Positions 54,801 to 64,000 of a DNA stretch of 64,000 bases are shown here, in pieces (positions within the stretch are counted from its first letter, which is position 1; each line of letters starts with the position of its first letter). Location: positions 4,880,309-4,944,308 of the forward strand of contig NOKP01000002.1 in NCBI GenBank assembly GCA_002682825.1. Reading direction: 5' to 3'. The notes beneath the pieces are model-generated. The model was not told the DNA's origin and did not search any database. It saw nothing but the letters and a program-made list of their open reading frames with translations. Both the position numbers and the translations under genes were made by a program. This DNA is from Neonectria sp. B-13. Taxonomy: Eukaryota > Ascomycota > Sordariomycetes > Hypocreales > Nectriaceae.

Positions 54801-57800
54801 TGTCCTTACCTGGCATCTGTCCCAAAATTGTTCCGCAATATCTGATATTACCTCGGTGGGTAATTGGAAGTCTCAGAAGAAGAAAAAACACTGCCGAAAT
54901 TTTCTTTCAGACCAGCAACCTGGGACGAGGAAAAAGCAACGGCAGCTACCCCTACTGACTGGTGCTCTCCCGCTCTCGGAAATCCGTAGCGTACTAGCGA
55001 TCAACAAGACACACCCACCACCCCCCCTTTCCTCATCTTGCCGACCACCATCCCCTCAAAAGCGCGCCGCCAGAACCCCGGAAAATCTCAGGCGCGCCAA
55101 ACTTCTTGTTTGCCGGAGTGGTAGCCGTAGCACAGACTCAGCTCTCCGAACCCCCGCGGTACCCGGAGCCGCGTTTGCGGGGCCGACTCAGCACCTAGTT
55201 TGAGCGCGGCCTCCCGGGTCTGATTCGCGCGCTCTCGGCGTTCCTCCATCCCCAGCTTTTCTAGCTTAGGGTTTGGAACGCTTGGCGTAGTTGTCTCTCA
55301 TCCTTTCTGCCTTCATTCCGATGCGCTGCAATGCGGAGCCGTCCCGATTGCCGCACAAGGAACTGCGCGGTCTCCCTTGCGGCGGCGGCCCCAGATATGT
55401 CGGCGCGCCTCGTTGCTCCGCTGAAGGAAAATTTTGATAGATTGCATCACAGGGTCCCTGGCGGTCTAAGACAAGGTTCAGAGTTTTCTCTCCTTTGCGT
55501 CCGGGCTTTTTGCTCAGCTTTCCCCGCGGTTTCATACATTCCTGGGATCGGTTTCCCGTCGAGGCCATCACCAAGACGGCTACGACGGAGCGGTTGCGGG
55601 TTTCCACGGGCGCCCCCTGGCATACGACGCACACGGACTTGGAAATGATGCATCCTTTCAACATGGACATTGCTTTTCCTGATGTTTCTTGCTTGCTTGC
55701 GGTGATGGGCTTTGCTCACTAGCCACCACCGCTTTGATACTCAGTGGGAATTCATCTCCACGGCCGTAAATGGCAGGCAGTTGAGGTGGACACTGGAATT
55801 GAGCTGCACGGTGAACTATCTTCGTTGCTGGATATCAGATTACAGAATACCGAAGCCGCAAACCTGTAAATGGCAACTCGAAATGTAGGTACATATGTAC
55901 ACTCCCTCCCACACGCACCGTTTTTCCGCGATCTTATCCGTCCCGCCCCGCCGGGCTTGCTGTCGAGTCGCTCGCAGGGGCGGTCAGTAGAAATCGCCGC
56001 CGCTGACTGGCTGGAGGATGAGGGAGTGAGTCAGATCCCTTTCTCTGCACCGCCATTTGACATTTGATGGAGGAGGGGGAGTGTGCATGTCTCGGTCCGG
56101 GTGCGGTGCTCGTCTGGAATCCAAAATGGGCAACCACCGTTTCGCCGTCTCCGGGACAGACGCTTTGGTGGGATTGCCGACTTACCTCAGCGGCCTGGCT
56201 GGGGAATGGATGGACGGATGCGACGGGCTATGTTCGTCGGTGTCTTTACGAAGAGTGGTAGTAGGTAAGCAGGACGCATAGGTATTTCGAGAACGGCTGG
56301 ATGATGGATTCATCGGGATGTTTGCAACGTTGTTTTTTGTTCAACGTACCTATCCGTCCGTATCCGTCCAACATGGCTCGGCCAACCCTCCGTCGCATCC
56401 TCCGCACTCGACCATCCCCGTCGCATTCTCTCCTGCGAGCCTGAGTAATCCCCATCATCATCACCAATATTCGTCATCATCATCATTATCCATCACTCGT
56501 CATCATCGCCAATGCCGACATGTCCGGGTCGTCGCCATAAGCCTGTTCGCGTTCGGATACCGGATTCTGACTGACGTCGATGACGCCGGCGGGCTGAGAC
56601 TGCAGACGGTGTGATAGCGCCAGCTTGTGTGTGCGTGTGTGTGGCAGAACAGGGCAGGTTGCTTGGCCAAACTTACATGGCGACGTGCCTTGTGGTATTC
56701 GTATTCACCTTCGCAAACACACGAATCCCGACTGTCTTGGTCGGAGGCTGGCTGGCTGGCTGACGGCGTGCTCGGCTGCTTATTGACTGAACACCCACTG
56801 ATTCATCGTGTTCCCGTGTTTGATTGCACCGCATTGCCTGCCTACATAGTACACCACTCGCCGGCTTCGGTGGCTTACATTTGATTGCTTGATTGCTCAC
56901 CTGCGTGCGCAAACAATAATAGCAGATACGAGCAGTCCACGGCTCGGGACAATGCCTTACGAGCCTCGTCAACTGAGCCATGCAGCTCGCCGGCATCTGT
57001 CCGCCCACCATTCCCCGTGTCAATTGCCCCGGGGCGCGTTCGGACCCCATCGGTCCGGGGGTGCGGCGAGGCCATTGTCCCGACATGAAATGGCAGTTCT
57101 CAGTGCGACACTCGCTTGCCTGCGTCGGCGGTCGGTCTGTGGTGGCACACAGGTACTGTATTTCTCCGTTATCTGACCGCCCTTGACACCTTTCCACCGA
57201 GTTGCCATCTTGGGAAGCTGATTCAGCCGACGGGGCTCCGGACTCGCATTCCAGTGACTCGAGGGACAATTTGACGTGCGCAGGGGCCACGACCACGCCC
57301 CCCCCCTTCGGTCCTTTGGGGGACGAAGGCATTGTCAGGGTCTCCTGTCTCCTGGATCTCCTGGGCCTCCTGGGCCTCCGACTCCCCTTGGCTCGAGTCC
57401 GTCGAGAGGAGCTCCCCACAAATGGAGCTCCACCAGAGGGGTATCTCCCCGGACCCGAGCCGACGGTTCTCCAAGCCGGCTATTTCCTGAGTTGCCCACT
57501 TAGGACGTGGCACTTGAGGGGAGCCAGGGAGTCGGTCAGGGAGCCAGGGGACCTCTCGGTGAAACTAAGTAGAAGGCCGGAAGGCCATTCTTTCGCCCCG
57601 ACTTGAAGGGCCCAAGCTCCCTGCCTTTTCTTTACCCCGGCCCGACGCTCGCAGGGTCCTTCGCACTAGAAGGACTAGAAAGAAATCTGAGTTTTTCTGA
57701 AAGCCTCCCCCGTCGCGCGGCAAACTTCCACGCTGCCGGTCGGCAAACGTTCGGACTCTGGGGAAGGCATCCCCCAGCTCCCCGTCGCCCTCCCTGCCTT

Positions 57801-60800
57801 CGTTTCCCACGTGTGATGGGATCGCCATCCGAGCTAAGGGGAAGTTGGCAGCTCCCGCGGGCAAAGGCAGGCCGTCCACCGCGGTTGGCAGCTTGCAGGC
57901 CTGGGGTCTTGGTCTTTTTGGGGGATCGCCCCCTTTTGTCCGCCGACTCGCTTCTTGCCCGAGGAAGGTCGATGCGCAAACCCCAAGACAACGCCTTGGA
58001 CGCCTTTCCGAGACACACCCGCCTCCCCAAATTCCCACGGGAGATGGACATGATTCAGTAGCTTGCGCTCACCGGGAAACAGGGCCAGAAGGGGGGGAGG
58101 AGACACAACGAAGTCCGGGCTAGAAGGACAGGCTAGAAGAACAGGCTAGAAGGAGCAATCTGGCCCGGCGAAGTTCCAGAAGGGATGGGGCCCGGATGGC
58201 GGGATGCGACTCTACTCATTATGCCATTGCATTGATCGCCAGAGGGCATGTGGTGCGGTCTGGAAGCTGTCTGCCTCACGGTAATACACCGCAGGACCAG
58301 AAACTCGCCATAGGTGAAGGCTCCAAAGAGCTGTGGATGTGAGAGATACACAAAGTCGCACCAGCATTCGATCGATTGAGACACGGCCACTACTGTAAAT
58401 CGGCGCGGCGGGGGAACAAGAGGAGGCAAAGACAGATAGGACTCGGGTCTCACATGAATGGCCAGAGAGATGGAGAAAACACGGGGTAACGCATGAGACA
58501 TGCTGCACAGCATACACACCAGCTCTGAGTCGCGGCCGTGCCCTTGGCCACCTAGCAACAGCATGCTTGTGTCTGTCATTCCGACCAGCCATGTCACGGA
58601 GGCGCCGCTGAGCTCGGTGTGCCTGCCGGTCGTGACGTCTGTTAGCGGCTGGCTGCCCCCTTCAGCAGGATAGGGCACCGATCACCGTCTGGCGGTCTCG
58701 AGGCTGGGGATCTGTCACAATCACAGGGAAACATGTGACGGGCGCGGACATTAGAAAATGATTGATGCTCGAGGCCCGAGGTGAGAGGCCCGACCAGTCG
58801 CCCCCCTCTCATGCGCAACCAGCGATCGTTGGCCCGTCGTTTGCTTGAATCAATCGGTGACGCTCGCCCTCTGCTCGCTCACTGGCTGAGCTGTGGAAAT
58901 AGCAGCGTATGGTGTCGCGACGGGCAGGGACAGGAAGCGCAATCGCCAACGTATCACCGTCCCATGCCCGTCACGCCTACAGAGCAGCGTTATCAGATTG
59001 GCTCGCGTGCATGATGCTGCCAGGTACAGTGCTTGAGGGTGCGTCTTGGTAGCACAGAGCACCGTGAGTTCTGGGCTCTGCGACTGCGCTTTCTTACTCG
59101 TTATCACCGTCGTCGCGTGCTCTCTCTCTGCCTGCTTGGTCGGCCTCCCTCCTGGGGGCGAGCGAAGAGCGCGTCGGTCAGAGGCCAGGCCGTTCGTTGG
59201 TGATGGGTTCTCCTCGGCGCTGGGAAGTCGGCGCAGCCCACACGACTCGTCGTCTTGGAGCTGTCACCTGGCTGTTTGGCCTCTGCTGTGAGTTCAGGTA
59301 TGATTGGCATGACACGGATAGATGTTGTATCCTGCGGAAGACGCGGCCAGACTCAGAAGGGAGGGAGTGTAGGCAAGAATACTGGCATGTCACCACGGAT
59401 ACGCCGCTCTCTCGACCCGTGTACGAAGCGCGAATACAGTCAGTCATTACTGTGCTGTTGTATTGGTGAGCCCGAAGTGGGAGAGAGTCATCGCAGCCAT
59501 CTCAGTCATCACGGCCGCCGCAGTTCGTGACCTTCCACCCATCCATCCGCCCACGCCTACAGCGTTGCCCAGCTTGCATTCGTCAACAACCCTCTCGCTC
59601 TCATCACTCTCACTTGACACGTCCGTCTGCCTCTGCCTTGTGCCCAACTCTCCTCTGCCCACCCTCTTTCTCTCCTCTCGCTCTGTAACCCCCATCCCAC
59701 CACATCTCGTTGCGACCGTCACATCTCCGGCCGCCGGTCCCCGCGTGGGGGGAAGCCTCCCACGCGACGTGGGATGATGCACGCAGCAAGCACTCAACGC
59801 AGCACCTTCTGCTATTAGACCACCGAGCCTCCATATAATAAAAAGTAAAGCCGTCCTCGGAGGTTGCTCGCTGTTGCATCCAGCCCCCATCCCACCACCC
59901 CAAGCGTAACGCTCGTTTGGTATGATGCCTTCTTGGCCGTAACTCGGAGGTCGGAGGTCGAAGGTCGAAGGTCGAAGGTCGCAGGATGCCGCCGCCGCCC
60001 GTTTCTGACGGTACGATGCGGGCCGGACGCCATGGTTGGGACTAGGAGGCTGTTCTCCTTTGACGCCCTTGGGCTGCGATGGTTCTGCTGGGCTTGTTCT
60101 CTCATCTTGTTCTCCCACGACATGTCGTTCTTGTCTCAACCACCCCCTCTCTCCACCCCCTACAGCAAGCACGCAAAGGGCACCGCGTCAAACGTGAAGC
60201 ATCAAAAGCGACCAGCCGGCGCAAACGCCATGGCCAGGTTGGCAGGGCCCCCGTCATCCTCTCCCTGGCCCGTAATTTGCCCTGGCTGCCCGATCATCTC
60301 GCATCTTCCTTTGACTTCGAGACACCCGTCGGAGGCCATCCCAAGCGACAGTAACCCCCTTGTCCTACGTCCACTGCAAGGTAAGGTAGGTTCGCCCCCC
60401 ACGTCGTCATCCGCGTCCGCGATGCCGGATCCCTCTCGTCTCGTCTCGTCTCGTCGCCTCACTTCCGCAGCAGCCACCTACCTCCTCCCGTCCAAGTCCA
60501 GAAGCTGCTGTGAGTTGCCGTCCCCATGCCCTGTATATCCTGCTCTATCTCTGGCCCAGGGGACGGGCGGCGGCCGGGAGTGCCTAGTGCCCGCCCCAGC
60601 AGACGGGAGCCCAGACTAAACCCGCCGATCCGGGCTTCCCGCTGCGGCAAGGACCGCTGCGCTCTCAGCTCTCTCCACTTGGCAATTTACCGTGACCAAG
60701 GCGTGGGAATCCTCTATTTTGCTATTTTGCTCCTGGTCGTGGGGAGATGATAGGGGGTGAGCATCCGTCGTCTGTGTCTCCCCAGGGACCGGTCTCGATC

Positions 60801-62985
60801 TCCTGGTGTTGGAGAGGTTCGATGGTATTCCCACGTCCTGGAACTTGTGATCCGTCGCTCGCGTCTTCTCTTCACCGACATCGTCCCTCGACCTGTGTGC
60901 GGCCTCTGCTCTGTCCTACACACCCTCTCGCTGTGCCCATCCATCACCGCCTCGGGGCAGCTTCACCACCTATTCGCACAGCAGCTTTTCCGAGTCCACA
61001 GGCGACCCGCATACCGCCTTTTCTCCCAGAGCCAGAGCGCGCACACCCCCCTGTAGTCGGCATCGGGTTTCACTTAACGAGACGGGACGAACCCTGGCAG
61101 CCGCGTTGTTTGTGCGTCGGGGAGTTTTCCTTCCTCTCCCTCATCTGCTGCGCTGGCGGCGCGGCGCTGGCACTATCGCTTCCATTCGCTTGTTTGCTAA
61201 TTAATCAACTGCTTGCTTGCCCTGCGTCGATACCCTAGGGCCGTGTGTCATGCATTGGATGCCCAACCGGCGGAGCTGTGCGCGGTCTGGCAAGGTTTTC
61301 GTCACAACTCAGCTACGTCGCAATTTAATCTAAATTGTAAGCCATGTTCCGTTTGCTGTCTTGTGCGGTGAGGCCAGAATGTGTGAGTTGTCTTTGTGAG
61401 TTCCCGTTGTGCTGTTACTGCACGGCTAAAGTGGCTGCATGACGTGCGAAAAGTGTCTGAAGACCTCTCGCCGAAAGAGAAAAGAGAAAACGGCAAAGCT
61501 GCATATGCGCTGTGCCTGTCCATTGTAGAACTAGGGCTTGGAAACGTGCAAGCACCAAAGGACTGGTCAATGTCCCAAGGTATCCCTTGTCTGTGTTATG
61601 CCCTTGCTGCATTGTATCTCGAAAGCAGAAGTGCTCTCTAGCTGCCACCAATACTGCCTCCGGAATTCGGTTCATATAGTCCTCTGCATCGAAGTACTCA
61701 ATGAAGAAGGGGGAAGTTATAACGTAGGCCACAACACACCTCACCGCAGTCGACCTTATGAGAGTACTCAGTGCCATGACCCATTCAATGATTCGTGTTT
61801 AGTAGAATACTGTGTTCTTCAAGGCAACTCTGGGTTACAATAATGGTCTCGAGAATCCAAAGGCTCTCTCGAGTCATCCAGGAAGAACATGCCTTCCTAT
61901 GGCTCTAGGATGATGGGCAGTCATCATTCGTAGTGAGAGAAAGACGGTTGAGACTCCGCTAGTATATTATACCGGCCATGAAACTAGTCTGCTTGAATTC
62001 TAAGCAACTCAGGCCCGAGCCACCAGCGATTTTGCAAACATCGAATAGGGTGTTGGATGTGTTTAGATATCAGAGGATAAGAGCACTGGAAAAGCCGTCC
62101 TGGCATAACCAAGTGCTGACTCTGCAAAGAGTTATCCAGCGTACCAATCAACCAATTTTTCTTATGACAAGACAGCAGATACAAAGTTGCATTGAGTAAA
62201 ATGCGGCAACTACGCACGCGAAAGCCCCAATTTGGTGGTCTATTATTTATTACCTTAAGTTCAGGCGAACATGCAATGACAGTACTTAATGCAAGATTCT
62301 CATGTCAACTCAAATACATCATATTCTATAATCCATTGCGTACTTAATTTGTCAATTGCTCACATGTTTCAGGTCATAATCGCAATTTGGTCTCGCTTTG
62401 ATCGGCATGATGTTGAGCCCAAATGTCAACTCTAGGGTAGGTGAATGTGAAAGGCGAGATGACCTCGTGTTCTACGTCAAATCTCCTGCTACTCTTTATC
62501 AGGTTTAAAAACAATACCATTCAAGTTCCTTGGGTCAAATAAGGTTCTTGATCTCGCGATGCTTCGTAGTTCGTGATGTGGTGGTCTCCTCGCTCTTCCA
62601 TTCTGCGTCTCTTATCATACTTGAGGAGTCGTGAGAATGGCAAGCCTTTTACAGATCAACGTTGTATGTCAAACAAGACTCAAGGTCAGTGTCCCGTGGA
62701 CGGACAAATTTAACTGGCTTCAACGTGGATGGCCGATCTCATACATCAATTCTGAATATATCTTCACAAGTCTGCCCGTGTATGTAATGCCTCGAACAAA
62801 GAGCGCCGCAAACCCGTGCCTCCCAGCTTCAAAAAGAGAAATGCTGCGATCCAGTGTATGCCAGAAGATCGAGTAGCGCCAAACTCCTCAAACACCTTCT
62901 CCATGACGAAGACAATCGAACCCATTGAATGCCAAAAACCCCTTCCTTCCATGTACTGGACCACATCTGCCACTGCCTTGCTCTT
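51808..62985. other. 11-kb gene-poor block
   Basis: No gene I can support. 51808-52400 is the leader/promoter of the Ser-rich gene, with a TACGTACCTACCTA element at 52355. 52400-61250 is GC-rich with many mutually overlapping 100-250-codon frames on both strands, none with protein-like composition. 61300-62980 is AT-richer, stop-dense and without signal. Tandem repeats occur near 53697-53710 (TTAAC), 58120-58155 (GGCTAGAAG) and 59949. Confidence 0.5.
59949..59983 (+). repeat. Five GGTCGAA-type repeats
   Basis: Five 7-base units (GGTCGGA, three GGTCGAA, GGTCGCA). They produce repeated peptides in spurious ORFs on both strands. Noncoding. Confidence 0.9.
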
Positions 62986-63770
62986 CTAGCTCCGCAGCGC
63001 CTCTAATCGGTTCCGCATCTGGTCCATCATGGCCTCGGCATCTTCCTCTTCCTCTTCCTCCTCGTCCACCTTCTTCGGGGGCTCCGTGACGGGAACCGTG
63101 GGCAGCTTAGGCTCCTTGCGGTCCTTGAGAATCTCGCCCAGTACTTTGTCTACCTCGCCCTCGCCCTCGCCCTCTTCGTCCTCGAGCACATCCACGTCAA
63201 CGGGAAGTGACTCATCGACCATCTCCTCGATGATACCGGCCTTCATCAGCTCCATGCTCAGCTGCTGCATAGTGCCGGCGAGCTCGGGGAGGCGGATAAG
63301 GGAGTTGACGTCCTTCATGATACCGACACTGGCGCGAATAGAGCCCTCAATCTTGCGCACGGCGAAGGCCTCGTTGACTTGCATCTGAACAGAGTTCAAC
63401 TGGGCCTTGGAGGTGATGAGGCGGGCCGAGGTGCGGCGGGTGCGGATGAGCTCGCGGGCGAACAGGCGGACCTCTTGCTGGGCTTGTTTGGCACGGGAAG
63501 GGTCGCGTTGGGCGCGGCGATCGGCCTGGAGAATGAGGTTCTTGGTCTTGGCCTCGACCTGCTTCACGGCGACAATGTCGCGGTCGAGTTTACGGACGTT
63601 GGATCGGACGAGGGCATTGCACTTGCGCATCTGGGCCGGGGGTGTCAGTTACCGCCAGAGGCGTCACGCCACAGAGGGGAGGGCGGGAGGGCGAGAGCAT
63701 CAGCGGGATGATGCGAGCGTACCTGAGCCTGCGGATCGGGCTTGGCGAAGAGGGACTTGAACGTTTCCAT
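62986..63770 (-). CDS. VPS24: ESCRT-III subunit Vps24 (CHMP3)
   Basis: Subunit of the ESCRT-III filament that drives membrane budding into multivesicular endosomes; assembles with Vps2 after Snf7. Minus-strand exons 63770-63723 and 63630-62986 give 230 residues. The 16-residue first exon METFKSLFAKPDPQAQ carries the short amphipathic N-terminus; the 92-nt intron is followed by a basic helical core (RKCNALVRSNVRKLDRDIVA, AKTKNLILQADRRAQRD, ARELIRTRRTSARLITSKAQ), the family segment MKDVNSLIRLPEL and then ELMKAGIIEEMVDESL. An acidic linker (EEEEEEEDAE) leads to a C-terminal MIM1-type helix, MMDQMRNRLEALRS, for binding the Vps4 MIT domain. Basic N-half and acidic C-half are typical of autoinhibited ESCRT-III proteins. 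Confidence 0.94.
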
Positions 63771-64000
63771 GGCGGCTAACTGAGAGGAGGGAGAGTGCTG
63801 ATAACGAGAGAAGGCCGGGGCCGATGACGCAACTTGGGGGGAACGGAGACCTGGCAGCAATGGCGCTCAGAATTGCGCTAGGGTGAGCGAATGGCTCGCG
63901 GACCTATGCCTCTACGACGATGGTAGTAGGTGCGTGGGCGTGGGCGGTTGGTGTCGACTCTGGGAGGCCGGAGGTCGTTCAAGGCATAACGGCGGGGAGC
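63771..64000. other. VPS24 upstream region
   Basis: Leader/promoter sequence of VPS24 up to the window edge; contains a short GTAGTAGGTG element near 63922. Nothing else seen. Confidence 0.5.

Noticed and set aside
56673..57419. 248-residue ORF on -
   Set aside because: Arg/Ser-rich composition typical of random GC-rich DNA, no motif, overlapping open frames on +.
39914..59983. Tandem repeats considered as CRISPR-like arrays
   Set aside because: Units are 7-12 bases with no spacers, and the genome is clearly fungal; these are microsatellites or minisatellites.
59447..60172. 241-residue ORF on -
   Set aside because: Peptide repeats such as RPSTFDLRPPS come from the GGTCGAA DNA repeat; the composition is not protein-like and competing ORFs run on the other strand.

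Overview
The window is nuclear DNA from a filamentous ascomycete, most likely a Sordariomycete. The grounds are many short GT-AG introns (47-108 nt, several with CTAAC or CTGAC branch-like motifs), GC-rich codon use, widely spaced housekeeping genes, fungal-style gene products (a PARP-E2 fusion, a PRPP synthetase with a large insertion, Ser/Lys-rich low-complexity proteins) and one 100-N scaffold gap. I could not fix the genus. No bacterial operon, CRISPR array, intact transposon or convincing intact tRNA/rRNA gene was found.

Layout. 0.5-2.8 kb: COX11 (cytochrome oxidase copper chaperone) and RPL26 (60S ribosomal protein) in tandem on +. 4.1-7.4 kb: a large unrecognised low-complexity/coiled-coil protein on -, made of two ORFs joined by an intron. 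12.0-12.9 kb: a small SET-domain protein (+). 13.3-15.4 kb: a type II membrane protein with a Lys/Glu repeat (-). 17.2-21.0 kb: a PARP catalytic domain fused to a UBE2Q-like E2 domain (+). 22.2-23.6 kb: PRPP synthetase (-). 27.6-31.8 kb: a compact block with RNA polymerase III subunit Rpc17/RPC9 (+), an atypical Rho-like GTPase (-), tRNA pseudouridine synthase Pus3/Deg1 (+) and the GPI-anchor enzyme Gpi15/PIG-H (-, cut by the gap). 33.7-38.8 kb: a 1,612-residue WD40/alpha-solenoid protein (-). The last 25 kb are nearly empty: one Ser-rich 152-residue orphan at 51.3-51.8 kb (-) between two noncoding blocks of about 11-12.5 kb, then the ESCRT-III subunit VPS24 at 63.0-63.8 kb (-).

Most genes are core cell machinery: respiration, translation, Pol III transcription and tRNA modification, GPI anchors, endosomal sorting, nucleotide synthesis. 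They do not form one pathway. The loci most worth following up are the PARP-UBE2Q fusion, the Rho-like GTPase that has lost its switch residues and Rho insert, the truncated-looking SET protein and the gene-poor flank. Exon coordinates were worked out by hand from splice signals and checked for reading frame and total length; each spliced CDS is divisible by three unless stated.
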